Part shown: positions 35,085 to 46,783 of the stretch, one piece after another
Numbering within the stretch: the first letter of the stretch is position 1
How the letters are laid out: each line of letters starts with the position of its first letter
NCBI GenBank assembly: GCA_903813345.2
Contig: CAIIXF020000007.1
Location: 37,844,759-37,908,758, forward strand
Source: Owenia fusiformis
Lineage: Eukaryota; Annelida; Polychaeta; Sabellida; Oweniidae
Direction: 5' to 3'
DNA: 64,000 nt
Program-made: the position numbers and the translations under genes
Notes under the pieces: model-generated
The model's database searches: none
What the model was told of the DNA's origin: nothing
Seen by the model: only the letters and a program-made list of their open reading frames with translations

Positions 35085-35682
35085 GTGAGATGCTCATTGA
35101 AATTCAATCTTTTAACTTATACCAAACCTGATAACTGATATGCAAGTGATGACAGGTCTCATTTATATTAAGTGTAAATGATTATCTCAAGTACTGTATT
35201 GATATGTGCACTTTCTGCATGTTGTCAGCTTTTTATATTGAGAGATGGGGTTTTCTTTCATAGGGTTGTTTGATGTAGTATTTTTTACGGGAGACAAATT
35301 CTTTGATTTCTGAGGCATCCATAGAAGGAGGGGGGTCATGTATAAGTATCAGGATAGGCATTACAGTGTTGGCTGGTTCTATGTTAAGCTGCTAGGTTAT
35401 TGAGGTTATTGATTAGATAAGTCAGCTATTGTTTTTATAAAAAATATATACATATCATTGACATATGGATGGGGTTCAGATGTGATATTTATTTTGGTTG
35501 ACTTACCACTTTTCTATACTTAATCCATTTTCTTAAGCTATTTAATGTGAGTAATATAAGTGGTAGATATAATTCAGAGTAGCATGTTCATCTTTAGAGG
35601 AGTCTGTATTAGACAAATTGATTGACTCTTGTTGTTTGTTTGTTTATTTACTGTCAATCCTTCTTTACATCAAACCATTCTG
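35085..35682. other. 3' flank of the TRIM-NHL gene
   Basis: No other gene seen. On the minus strand an AATAAA signal (35643-35648) lies about 35 bases after the TRIM-NHL stop codon. Confidence 0.5.
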
Positions 35683-37545
35683 TCACTCTTTGAATTCTAC
35701 TTCATACACGTTTCCTAATATATCTCCAACCAGTAGGTGTTCCTGATGACCTATAGCCACACATACAGGGCCCATCAATCCATCTTCCCCAGTGAGGAGG
35801 TGTTTGATGAGATGGCCAGTTGAACAGATGAGGCTTACTCTGTTGTTCCCTGCGTCAGCTACAATGATGTTATTTCCATCAGTACACACACTGAGTGGAT
35901 GCTTGAGCTGCCCATCATCAGATCCCTCAGCGCCATACTCCATTTTCTTATTGCCATACCTGTCTACTACTGTAATACAGTGCTTCGAATAATCAGGCAC
36001 TACTACATCATTGTTCAGATTGACAGCAATAGACAAAGATGCAGGGAATAGTCCTTCAGGGGTAATAGTTACAACTTCCCCAGTATTGTAATCTATGTGA
36101 GCCACAGTCCCGGGCTTCCTGTCATTGACCACAAGTTCTCCATTGTCATTACATGCGATTCCAATCAGGTAAGTGAAGGGTGTCTTAATGTCTCGTTTGT
36201 GGACACCTTCCTTGTCGTAGATGCTAATCAAACCCGTGCTGTTTGTTAGTGCAAGGCATTTGTCAGGTGTAATAGCTACATGATTCATACTGACATGTTT
36301 TGTATATGTCAACTCTGAGTTATTGTAGAATTGTACTTCATTATCTCTTACAACAACTCGTGTTGAGGTATCAACCTCAGCTATATCTCTAATCCACTTA
36401 AGTGTACTCAATTTGGTCATATTTATAACAACTGGTTTTGGAAAATATTTCTGTGTAGGCATTAGAAGAGACTTCTCGGGTGAGTGTTGGATGATGGAAC
36501 CACGGTCAGAAGTTCTCATTGACTCATCTTCTTCCCTTTGATCATCCGAAATACTCATTTGGGTATTCTGGGATATTTCTGCTTGTACATTCTCCAGAGA
36601 AAGCATACTCATTGGATGGTGAAGCATACTCATAAGTGTGATATTATCATCAAAACCTCTTTGATACAGACTGCCAAATATAATTCGGTTGTGCATTATC
36701 TCACATGGTCTGAACTGGTATGGATCTGGTGGTAGATGAGCTGGGGTTAATAGTCCTTGTTTTTTAAAACCGATGCATAATCTGGCCTTTTCTACATTGT
36801 CCTGTATTGTTCCAAGATGGGTCGTAAAGGTCTCAATCATGGCTTTAGATGTTTGCAAATTTTCCTCGAGTGCTGCCCTTGACTGACATTCTTTCTGGTG
36901 GTACTCATCAATGTTTTGCTTTAAAGATGAAAACAGGTTATTGATTGCTTCAATAACTCTTTTGTGATCTTGCTCTAATTCTTTTGTGAGGCGTTCATTT
37001 TCATTTTTAAAGTAAAGTTTGTCATCTTCTACTTTTTTAAGTCTCTCTGCTAACAATTTTAGATATTCTTCCTTTTCTTTATTCCATTCCTCCTCAAACT
37101 CTTTGACGACTGCATCAAGTTCAACAAACGAATGTCCAGTATGATCTTTAGTACAGCTTATACATATGGCACAACTGTCCTCTTTACAGAATAACTGCAA
37201 AGGTTTATCGGGATGGTGTTCACATTTAGTAGGTTTGCTGCAAGGTTGGGCTGCAAGTATCTCCTTTAACGTATTTATCTTGAAATCGGCTCGTAAAGCA
37301 GAAGATCCCCCTGCTGGAACTTGCCATTCGTCTCTGCACACAGGGCATCGTAGTGGCTCCTCGGGGTCATTATTAACTACTAAACCCTCAACACATTTCA
37401 GACAGAATGAATGATGACAAGGCAGAAGTTTTGGGTTGTCTAAATCCTCGAGACAAAGTTTACATTGAAGAATAGGTTTGAATTGTTCATTTTGTTCTTC
37501 TGATGCCTCCGCCATTGCTTTAACTTTTGGGTGTGTTCTTTTCAT
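35683..37545 (-). CDS. TRIM-NHL-like RING E3 ubiquitin ligase
   Basis: An intact intronless 620-codon frame. Residues 28-70 form a C3HC4 RING (C28, C31, C43, H45, C48, C51, C67, C70), the E2-binding module of a ubiquitin ligase. A B-box type 2 follows (C108, H111, C120, D123, C128, C131, H135, H138), then a coiled coil at about 150-255 rich in K/E heptads. A linker of about 100 residues precedes a C-terminal six-bladed-type propeller with NHL-like repeats, clearest at 542-585 (GQLKHPLSV, VADAGNNRVS). This is the TRIM2/TRIM3/TRIM71 layout without an obvious filamin domain. Codon 11 is a second ATG (37515) with a better Kozak context (GCAATGG) than the first (37545), which directly follows an in-frame TAA; the true protein may be 610 residues. 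A poly(A) signal lies 35 bases downstream. Large single-exon TRIM sets are common in molluscs and amphioxus; a role in immunity or RNA/protein turnover is inference. Confidence 0.92.
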   Translation of the reverse strand: MKRTHPKVKAMAEASEEQNEQFKPILQCKLCLEDLDNPKLLPCHHSFCLKCVEGLVVNNDPEEPLRCPVCRDEWQVPAGGSSALRADFKINTLKEILAAQPCSKPTKCEHHPDKPLQLFCKEDSCAICISCTKDHTGHSFVELDAVVKEFEEEWNKEKEEYLKLLAERLKKVEDDKLYFKNENERLTKELEQDHKRVIEAINNLFSSLKQNIDEYHQKECQSRAALEENLQTSKAMIETFTTHLGTIQDNVEKARLCIGFKKQGLLTPAHLPPDPYQFRPCEIMHNRIIFGSLYQRGFDDNITLMSMLHHPMSMLSLENVQAEISQNTQMSISDDQREEDESMRTSDRGSIIQHSPEKSLLMPTQKYFPKPVVINMTKLSTLKWIRDIAEVDTSTRVVVRDNEVQFYNNSELTYTKHVSMNHVAITPDKCLALTNSTGLISIYDKEGVHKRDIKTPFTYLIGIACNDNGELVVNDRKPGTVAHIDYNTGEVVTITPEGLFPASLSIAVNLNNDVVVPDYSKHCITVVDRYGNKKMEYGAEGSDDGQLKHPLSVCTDGNNIIVADAGNNRVSLICSTGHLIKHLLTGEDGLMGPVCVAIGHQEHLLVGDILGNVYEVEFKE

Positions 37546-38664
37546 TTATCTTAAATAACCTACAATTGTCCATGTGTTATCTTTTTTTTAGCTAAGTACT
37601 AAGTTAACAATGTACCCGTTATCTTACATACAGTGCATATAGATGCATTAAGTAGGCACAAGTTCTTTTTTATCATAATTGATAGTAGAATTGCACTTCA
37701 AGAATGTACATTATTATTTCAAATCTTAATTTAAAAGATATTATTGTGAGACATCTTTTTTAGGTTTCTGTTTTAATACAAGTGAAGGTATATAATTTTT
37801 TTTATATTTTATATTTTTTATATTTTTATATATTATTCAACACAGATCTTATTCAATAAAGTAGGTAGAATTAATATTGTACATACATAATATGATTATA
37901 CATGTATGAGAGTTATCAAGAAAAATGTATACAAAGATTATTTTAAGAGTACATTTTCAAGTTTAATGAAGGTATTATTTACATGTTAGTCAAGTATAAC
38001 ACAACCTTTGCGCAAGCTGCTATCGATACAAATATTTAAGGAAATTCATCATAATACTGTGATTGAGTCAATTGCAAAACAACCTTTTGCAGTCTGCCAT
38101 ATAAATATTCAAGAAAGTCCATATAATACTGTAAAAAATTATAATGCTTGTATACTTATAAGATTTCCTAACAGCCCCACCTGAAGTAAATACTGGTAAC
38201 TAGAAACTTGAAAACTCATTCATTAACTCGAACAATTATATATAATTATTTAAGTTTGCACACATATGAGCTGATATGTCACTTTGTACATGAAATTCAT
38301 GTAAATCTGTTCAATACATACACAATATATTCAATACATCACAAACAGCTGACTGTTATCAGAAGTTCAGATTTCCGATGAGAAATGATATAATGGCCAC
38401 GATGTTCTTTTTATTCAAATTTACTATTAAGTATCTTAATCACAGTGCATTTGTCATAAAAGTCTAAAACAAGGTTGATGAAAATGATTTAAAAATGGGG
38501 CACACAAGAACAAAGTATGAATATAATGAATATTTGTACCTTTTTCAATTTTTTTATTATTTATGTCAGAGTTCTATATTTACTTTGTTTTTTAATTAAT
38601 TGGAAGAGTAGAATGTGTCATACTTAATATAATGAAATCGATGAGCTTTTTTATCTATGTGATT
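37546..38664. other. TRIM 5' flank and Ig gene 3' flank
   Basis: AT-rich, no exon seen. Both neighbours are transcribed leftwards. Candidate poly(A) signals for the Ig gene lie near 38553-38558 on the minus strand (AATAAA). A short sequence, GTCATAAAAGTC and neighbours, is not repeated here. Confidence 0.4.
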
Positions 38665-38756
38665 TTAGTTAAATCTTTCTTGCTTATATATTTTAATGAA
38701 GACACCCCAAATTGTGACAGAACACACCAAGAGAAGGAAAATATCCAGAAGTACAT
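38665..38756 (-). CDS. Ig gene exon 4: membrane helix and tail
   Basis: Good acceptor (GGTTTCCTTATGACAG). It codes 29 residues, a 20-residue hydrophobic helix and a short basic tail, then TAA. It is too short for a 60-codon ORF search, but the hydrophobicity, acceptor and phase fit exon 3. Confidence 0.6.
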
Positions 38757-40607
38757 CTGTCATAAGGAAACCAAACCCAACTATCCCAAACCATGATCAA
38801 ATGTGAAAAGAAACAAATTAAAAATAAATGTAGTTTGTACTATGAAAATAAAATTGAAGTTGTTACCATTGATATATTTATGATACGACAACCATTATGA
38901 AATGATTGTTACTTGAGTGAAACATGAAATATCATCAAATGTTTTAATTATATGTGGTCCTGCCTCAACTCCAGAATCCATAGTACATCTTAACATCTCC
39001 ATCTTCCCAACACCATTTGGGCTGTTGGGAACCAAATCAGTACACATGCCATATCTTGTGCTACCGTTTTCCGAACCATCAAAGTGACAATCTCTCGTGG
39101 TGATGTTTTCATGTTGCTCGTTGTACCATGCTATTGGTCGTCTTGGACCACCTCTGGACTCCCTATACTTGCACCCAACTTGAGTGTGTTGATTGATTGG
39201 AGCATTCACTGCTTGGTGGTCGCAACTGAAGTGGACTACAATTCAATACAGATAATTCAGACATTCATAAGGTTGCTATTTACTATATACATATGCACAG
39301 TACTCTAGTAGGTCCTTTCTGCTTCATATATTATAAGTTATTGAATAGAATATATCCTGTATTGCACTTCAAATCATTCAATAACGTTTTTATCGTGTGA
39401 TCCTCTGTATTGCTTCTGAGATTGTCCCCTCCGTAACAATATTTTCTGTATTGCGATGGAGATGATCAACGGGGATAATCTCAGTAGCAATACAGATTGG
39501 TACAGCACAAGAACTGACCAATCAGAGGGCCTCATTTTACTGATCATAAGATAAATATATATATTGATGGAATTTTACATCAACATTAAGATACTAGTAA
39601 ACAAAAAGAAAAGTGATTGTTGCTGAATGTATTGGTTGATGAGTACCCTTTGCATTCGTTCGACTTCGCTTCTAAAAAAGAGAGCTTCGTCTTCAGTTTA
39701 TAACTGGCGCGGGGTAGTTGATGAGGTTTGGAAATTTCAAATTCATAGTCATCAAAATAATATCACAATCATTCGAGAAAAAATCCAATTACTAACTTAC
39801 ATGCTACTTCAAAACTCCATTCATTTGGTCTGTAGAGCTCAGTATTACAGCACAATGGTGAGTGTATTCATTGGCATTAACTTGCAAATTTAAGTTATAG
39901 TTGTCACCATCATCCATTTTGTACTTGTTGGGCTCAGTGGTTTCTCTATTTGGATTGTTCACGTTGGTATATATAAGTTTTTTGCCAGTGGGACCGAAGT
40001 CTCGCCGATGGGATTTGAACCATGAAATGGTAACATCGCCAGGGAATGGTACATCACATGGCAATGTTGTTATGTCTCCAGACAATGCATGGACCTCACC
40101 AGATTTGACAACTTAAAATATGGAAAAGATGTATTAGATGTATTTATAAGACTAGGTTTGTACTTTCATGGTGGTGTACTTATAAAGGATTTCTAACTTT
40201 AGGAATATCCCAAGGAAGTCATAGGATATCATATTTATCCTATTGATTTCAAAAATTATTTGTGCATTCTAAAAATAGCCCACATATACCTTCACAACAA
40301 AATCAATTGAAACTAATAAACATTCAAAAAATATAATATTTACTAAAAACTTAACCTCTGGCCATTAGGCAGATTTATTATTCTTCAGGATAATTCCCAT
40401 ATCTTGAACCTTGTATAAGATAATTTCTGCATATTAGTCAATCAGATGATAAGCTTTTGTAAATTTTCACAGCAAGAAACTAAATCCTTCCGTCTGTTGT
40501 CTTAATTGAAAAATTAAACATGATGCAAATTAGAAATAAAGAAAAGATTTACCTTCCTGACTGTTTGCCAGATTTGCCAAAAGTGCAATTAATATTTGGA
40601 CAATCAT
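38665..40607 (-). CDS. Two-Ig-domain type I membrane protein (4-exon model)
   Basis: A phase-consistent model: exon 1 40607-40553, exon 2 40111-39808, exon 3 39225-38924, exon 4 38756-38665, total 753 nt or 250 residues. It encodes a signal peptide (MIVQILIALLANLANSQ), a V-like Ig domain (cysteines in TLPCDV and YTHHCAV, ISWF tryptophan, DDGDNYNLNL strand), a second Ig-like domain (VGCKY, IAWYN, MLRCTM; extra cysteines RDC and YGMC; N-glycosylation sites NIT and NGS), one membrane helix (VLLDIFLLLVCSVTIWGVFI) and a nine-residue basic tail (KIYKQERFN). No signalling motif is in the tail. It resembles two-domain Ig-superfamily adhesion or immune receptors, but I cannot name an orthologue. Junctions exon 2-3 and 3-4 use weak donors and are the least certain part. 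It lies 1.1 kb upstream of the TRIM gene, same strand. Confidence 0.7.
38924..39225 (-). CDS. Ig gene exon 3: second Ig domain
   Basis: Acceptor TAGTCCACTTCAG; an alternative acceptor ends at 39236 but is out of phase. The exon end at 38924 uses a weak GTTTCA donor. If not spliced there, the frame stops at 38895 and gives a secreted form. Confidence 0.65.
39402..39500. repeat. ~100-bp hairpin MITE in Ig gene intron 2
   Basis: CTGTATTGCTTCTGAGATTG is mirrored by the complement of ATAATCTCAGTAGCAATACAG; arms about 30 bases around a ~35 base loop. Confidence 0.7.
39808..40111 (-). CDS. Ig gene exon 2: first Ig domain
   Basis: Acceptor CATATTTTAAG, starting in phase 1 (completes a valine codon). 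Two donors exist: GTAGCA (exon end 39808, keeps the frame) and the stronger GTAAGT seven bases on (exon end 39801), which would include an in-frame TAG at 39804-39806. Confidence 0.75.
40553..40607 (-). CDS. Ig gene exon 1: signal peptide
   Basis: ATG at 40607, 18 codons ending NSQE, then donor GTAAAT; phase 1. Confidence 0.7.
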
Positions 40608-41370
40608 TTTTCAGCACATTAACATGTCTTAATATTTCAATGAATGGTTGTTTATAGATTTTTAAAATTGACACTCCTTCATTATATAGTTTTTATCAAC
40701 ATTTTTATATTTTGTTGATAACATAACTTCATATAACATTGATAACATTTTGAATATGGTATAGACCTAATGTTTTTAGTACAAATCATAATAATTGCGA
40801 ATAACATGGGAACTGTAAACTTTTCATCATAATATTTAAATATTTGTTTATTGATTACGTTTTAACCGTTTGAACTTGAATTCGATAAAAAAAGTCATAT
40901 TAAAGTGGTACTTTCCTAGGGTTCTTATAAAAGGTTCAAAGTTGTAATAAACTGTTTAAACTAGTCTAACATTGTTATCATTATATTAAGGTAGTCCTAG
41001 AACAAACTTTAGACTGAATGAAAATCTATATTAAAATGCTCATTCTACACTGCCTACCTATATATTGTTTTATAGATAAATTAACAAAAGCTGAATGTAT
41101 GTGTGCTGAGTTTTATGAATGGTTTTTAGGGATTGTGTCCTGTTATCAACAACCATGGAATAACAATTTAGGTTCGTTTTTAGGGGGAGGGGGTGAATGA
41201 TGATTTCATTGGCAATTAAATAGTGTTGATTTTTTAAATATTCAAATGAAAGACAAATAAACATTTTAAATTTCTATAGTTGAGGATGGGTGTCAGAGTC
41301 AGACCATAATGATACTAATTTCGTTATCCAAGACTGGAATAATTGGACATCACCGCATACAGTAACTCGC
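40608..41370. other. 5' flank of the Ig gene, no further gene
   Basis: AT-rich; no CCAAT, TATA or GC-box arrangement I would trust as the promoter. Confidence 0.4.
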
Positions 41371-41472
41371 ATCAGTTATCGGAAGTCAGTTATCATGATA
41401 AATCAGTTATCGTGATAAATCAGTTATCATGATAAATCAGTTATCATGATAAATCAGTTATCATGATAAATC
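41371..41472. repeat. 17-bp tandem repeat
   Basis: Five to six copies of AATCAGTTATCATGATA; each unit contains the palindrome TATCATGATA. Confidence 0.88.
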
Positions 41473-42844
41473 CAAAGGGGGAGTTATTGTTAAAATGTGT
41501 TTCATAATAATGTATTATGCAATAACAAGAATAACTTACACAAATGTTAAATCATTAAAATATCCATTACTGGCTTGGTGAGTTTCATTGAATAGATGCA
41601 ACTATGCCGAAAATGTGGTGGTGTGTTACTATGGTTACAGAAGAGAATCTAATAGATGTATGACAAGAATAAATCCGTTTCTGTTTATGCAATTTACAAG
41701 GTGTTACGTATACTACCATTTCCTGAATAGTTTTTTTTATTTTCATATTCGGTTGAACCATTGTAAAATCTGTACCAGGGTTTCACTAGAATTTCTTACA
41801 ACAGGCTAAATAAATTGAAACAACAGGCAGTAATGGAACTCATAAATTATACTTGGAAAAGTTGAAGAGTCCCTAAAAACAACAGACGATTTTGTGAAAA
41901 CAACCAGTGAAAACCGCCTGTAGCATGCTGCTAATAAAACCCATGTGTATATTGGAACACCTCTCTTATCTGAACACCTCTCAATATGAACTCTTTGGTC
42001 CAAGTCATTTAATATGCCACCGTTGTGTTAAAAACACCATAACTTAGCCTTTTTTGAGGCCAAGATATCATCATTTCTGGTATTAGGGGCCCACATTTTT
42101 TTTCAGAAGATTTTCTTCCTGACTTAATTAAAATGCCCCCCCCTTGTTAGCCTCTTGAGCCATCAGTGGCTAGCATTACTAATTTGCAATGTAAGTTATG
42201 AGATAAAAGTGACAGACTATTATATATAGTTTGAGTTGATTAGTAAATGACATTTGTAACAATAGTTTATTCATCTACATTTTCATACCGTTGAATGAAT
42301 GATGTATATACTGATATTTAAAGTTAAGGATGTAGTCAAGGTTACTAGGTTAGTGTAACCTTTTGTATCATATTCATGAATAAAATTATACAATTAAAGG
42401 GTCAACAAGGAAAGGAGATAAATTGGGAGTTAAGTCTCAAAAAGTTGTCAAAACACAACAATCTTTTTTAGTATATTGATTCATTCTATGACATGTACAT
42501 AAATTGTCACCATGCCCAGTCAGATAACCCTTTGGTCACATTATTATTTTACTACACAGGACGTTTCGGATCCTAACTGGATCCTTTTTCTACTGTATAA
42601 AAACTGAACTGAAGCATTTAGTAAAATAAAGGTTGTGAAAAGAAGAAAAAAATATTTTTTTTGTGATTTGATAATCCAACCTGAAGAACATGTTTAAGAA
42701 TATTAATCTTTTGATACTTTTTAATTCTTATAAATTTGGACATTTCAAATCTCAAACTTAAACTTATTTTTTAGAAAATTGAATTACAATTATTATGAAA
42801 ACAGTGACATACTTTTTGAAATTATTGCTTTTCAACTGTTTGTT
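41473..42844. other. No gene seen; repeat fragments
   Basis: Fragments of the GAACACCTCT repeat at about 41955-42000 and of the GGATCCGCC family (TGTTAGCCTCTTGAGCCATC) at about 42145. A motif pair GGACGTTTCGGATCCTAACTGG at about 42560 is GC-richer than its surroundings. Confidence 0.4.
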
Positions 42845-43378
42845 ATTTCAAGTCTTTGCTATCCCTTTAAGATATGAGCCTTGCAATAAAGTGAATACCT
42901 TTATTACTTTCAGACATTGTCAACAGGTTCATAAAACATATCTATTACAAAACATCTGATACAACTCTCAACACACAGCAAAACATTGGATTAATTTGAA
43001 ATAGGACAACTAAACCGTAAGTTATATCAAGTCTTTGCTATCCCTTTAATATAAGCCTTGCAATAAAGTGAATACCTTTATTACTTCCTGACATTGTCAA
43101 AAGGTTCATAAAACATATTTATAACAAAACATCTGATACAACTCCCAACACACAACAAAACATTGGATTAATTTGAAATAGGATGACTAAACCGTAAGTT
43201 ATATCAAGTCTTTGCTATCCCTTTAATATAAGCCTTGCAATAAAGTGAATACCTTTATTACTTCCTGACATTGTCAACAGGTTCATAAAACATAGTTATT
43301 ACAAAACATCTGATACAACTCTCAACATACAGCAAAACATTGGATTAATTTGAAATAGGACTAAATCATAAGTTATAT
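42845..43378. repeat. 178-bp tandem repeat, three units
   Basis: AGTCTTTGCTATCCCTTTAA starts at 42851, 43030 and 43207. Each unit continues with TGCAATAAAGTGAATACC, GACATTGTCAACAGG and CAAAACATTGGATTAATTTG. Units are over 90 percent alike by eye. Confidence 0.9.
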
Positions 43379-43994
43379 CAGTCTGTTTTTATTGCTATTA
43401 GATAGTGTTTTATTTCTATTATGGCTGGTTTAGTATTGATGAGATAGTTACATGCTAGATCAGAGCTGTTAGAATGGTAATAGAGCCGTAATAGATCATA
43501 ATTTGAAAATGGGGAATTAATTTACGTAGCATTCTGCAATTGTTAGGGAAATGATGCATTGTATTTTCTCATGTATGCTGAATGTTATGAAATAATGATA
43601 TTAGAAATTACAAATAAATCGTAGGTATATTTGTTTTTGCAGGGGGACCCAATATACAGGGTATCCGCAAAGTCCCTTCAGTATTTAAATTCTATGTTTG
43701 TGTAGCTGTGTAGAGACTTTATGAACACCCCATATTTTTGAGAATTGGGTGGGATTGGAGGATTTAAAACAAATTTAAAACAATCAACATATTTTTTTTA
43801 AATCTTTCAATAGTTTTTTTCTTACCAACTGTGTAGAATAAAAGAAGTACTTTTCCTCCTATATATACATGTATATATGCTGTGGGAAAAGTCATCAGAT
43901 TCTGGAGCTCACTGGAAGACCATTCGCTTAGATAGTGAGGGGTCTCTGGTAAAATCCCATACTGGGTTAGGTTAACTTTTTTGCATCAACATTG

Positions 43995-44482
43995 CAGGCC
44001 TGTCAACTTGCGAACACCTAACATGAGTGACTTGGAAATGTTGAACACCTCCCCTCAAAATGTGGATACCTTGGTCCAAATTTTGAACACGTTGGTTTAA
44101 ATTTTATTACATCTTGCCAAATTGTGAACACCTCAAATTTTTCACGCACGCTACCCTTGCATTTCAAACATCCATCAACGGGGGGGGGGGGGGGGGGGGG
44201 GGGGGGTAGGTACAAAAATTTTGAACGGAATGCGTGACATATACGTAATTCGTATGAAAAGTCCGAACGAAATGCGTACGTTTTTTTTTCGGCGTTCGTA
44301 TTTTTACTGTGTAGACAAACTTTTTTAGAAATTTTTCTACAGAAATACTTTTGCTTGACAATTCCCAGGTAAAATGCGTATTTGCGTGACATTTTCTGTC
44401 ACGCAAAAATAGCTAGCGTGACTTCAAATTTTTCAGCAAATGCGTGACAAATACGCAAATTGCGGGACAGTTGACAGGCCTG
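43995..44482. mobile_element. CAGGCCTG-family MITE (opposite orientation)
   Basis: CAGGCCTGTCAACTT to AGTTGACAGGCCTG, flanked by perfect 6-bp repeats ACATTG. A G-run of about 27 bases lies at 44180-44206. The minus-strand open frames across it are fortuitous. Confidence 0.93.
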
Positions 44483-45376
44483 ACATTGTAACCTTTCTCA
44501 AAAGATTTAGTTCTCTGTTTTTATTAGCTGTTACCTTTTATTCACATATCTATTATCACTTGGCAATGTTTTACACATAATTAGCCTATTGTTTGATTAT
44601 AATGTGATAAATGACAGATATTTTGTTTAAGATAAGTTGTATATGGATTTCACAGTACTCCCTGGATTAGTTAACGAGTTCATTTTATGATCCCCATAGG
44701 CCAGAAAATTACATAATCCCATTCCGACAGCATTCGCTTGATTAGATTTATGATAAAAGAACAAATCAGTGAAAACATATAATGGGATCAGTTTTTATCC
44801 AGTTCATTAACTGGGTTAGTCTATTGATCCAACGAAATATGTAAAAATACTTTTTGAACCGCATAGTGGGCCAATATGGAATCACAATACTGTCTGTCTG
44901 TCCATATTGATATTACAAGATGTCCATCCATCATCTGTCTATTCATCCATCGACAATTTCTGAATATCAAATGGAAATAGTGATTAATCTAACCAATTCA
45001 TGGATAGATCTCATCTACTTTAAAAGTGACCATGCTAATTAATATTGGACCAGTGGCTGGCAACATTTTTCTAAGGGCTCCCAAATGGTGCCATAATTTT
45101 CTATATGAGGTACAATATCCCATCTTTCCTTTTCTTAATGGTGTCTATAAATCAACAAATTACATTACAGTTAATAATCATGAATGGGCCTCTGATTGGT
45201 AAAGTATGGTTCAATGTTAACTATCAAATCTTGGCATAAATCAATGGTATCATTTGTAAAAGTAGTATCGAGATATTGTTCCCTTGCATTTTCCTTGCAT
45301 TCTCTCTTAAAAGAGAGCTTCTTGTACTCTCTTTAAGTTTTAGAGACATATCTGAACTCACCGAGAAAACCAGTAG
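44483..45376. other. No gene seen
   Basis: AT-rich, with a GGTGACATT-type low-copy word and a fragment matching GCCTCTGATTGGTAAAG near 45188 (found inverted near 39510 and at 48780). Confidence 0.35.
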
Positions 45377-45874
45377 CAGGGCTGTCAACTTGGGACCACC
45401 TAATATGAGTGACTTCAAAATGTTGGACACCTAAGTCCAAATCTGAACACTTTTGTCCAAATTTTGAACACCTTTGGCCAACTTTTAAACACCTTTGGCC
45501 AAAGTTTGAGCACCTTTGCCAAACTTTGAACACCTCAAATTTTTCGCGCTCGCTACGCTCGCGATGTCGTCAACGGGGGGGGGGGGGGGGGGGGGGTAGG
45601 TACGAAAAATTTCCAATGAACATGCGTGACACATACGGGATTCGCGTGACAAATCCGAACAAATTGCGTTCGGTTTTTTCCTGCGTTCGTATTTTTACCG
45701 TATCGTAAACATATTTCGAAAAAATTTCTACAGAAATATTTTTGCTTGAAAATTACCAGGTAAAATGCGTATTTTGCGTGACATTTTCTGTCACGCAAAA
45801 AAAACTGGCGTGACTTCAAATTCTTCAGCAAATGCGTGACAAATACGCAAATTGCGGGACAGTTGACAGGCCTG
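45377..45874. mobile_element. CAGGCCTG-family MITE (opposite orientation)
   Basis: 498 bases, left end CAGGGCTGTCAACTTG (one change), right end AGTTGACAGGCCTG, flanked by perfect 6-bp repeats CAGTAG. Contains a G-run of about 21 bases at 45577-45597. Confidence 0.93.
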
Positions 45875-45884
45875 CAGTAGAGCT

Positions 45885-46089
45885 CAGTGATCTCCACAGT
45901 ATTTTTTCTCAAGTGGGTGCAAAATTCTCATTTTCACATTTCAGACCAAAATTGGTCAAAATATGCCCATTTTTCATTATTTTTCTCATTTTCAAGTGGG
46001 TGCAAATGGATTTTCAGTTGGGTGCAAACCTATTTCCAAATCTCAGGTGGGTGCTGCGCCCACTTGCTTTAATGCCGGGGAGATCGCTG
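45885..46089. mobile_element. CAGTGATCTCC-family MITE
   Basis: CAGTGATCTCC at left and GGAGATCGCTG at right with 5-bp direct flanks GAGCT. It sits ten bases from the previous element. Confidence 0.85.
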
Positions 46090-46783
46090 GAGCTTGTCAT
46101 TGCCAGAAGGGCAATTTTCTGTCTGATCACATTGCTATTATATTATTAGTACTAAGGTCTGCTCTCAGGGTACAAGATATGTCTTGAGAGGCCCATAATC
46201 ACACAGGCTTGTTTTATGTGAGCCCTGAGGGCTTTAAAACAAACAATTTTTATCCCTTTATTAAATACCTTCAGTCTGCAGTCAGTTTATTGGGTATAAT
46301 TTCATCACCATGATAAGTTTAAGTTCAATCATTAGGAATATTGCAATATTTGCTATTTACACCAATAACATTATTTCTGTTAAATTAAATTCTGTTTGGT
46401 TTCAGTAAGAGGAATAATGCATCATTTTGGATTTACATAAATTCATAGATCCTGTTTATTTTATTCAATCAAGTTTATTCATGCAATCTACATATCTTCA
46501 GAACACCAAATGTCTCTATAATAAATGTCTCTGAAACTGTTGTCATAAATATTTATACAATCATATATGTCCTTGCATTATTGTATTTTGAAGGTGCTCT
46601 GAAATTAGAGTTCTGCAATCGGCATCTGTAACAAATAGGAGGTGGTGACATTTTGCATGTTGATGCCTTGTTTGAAACATGGTTTTACTTTGAAATAAGG
46701 CCAGCGCACCCTTTTTAGAGTATAAAGGAAAGGACATGCGACATACAGTATATCTATAGTGATCTCAGGCCAGTTTGTTGACT

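Noticed and set aside
44018-44406. 80-124 codon minus frames with proline runs
   Set aside because: They lie wholly inside a MITE and read through its homopolymer tract.
45553-45912. 119-codon minus frame resembling that at 44018
   Set aside because: Same reason: it is another copy of the MITE, so the similarity reflects the repeat.
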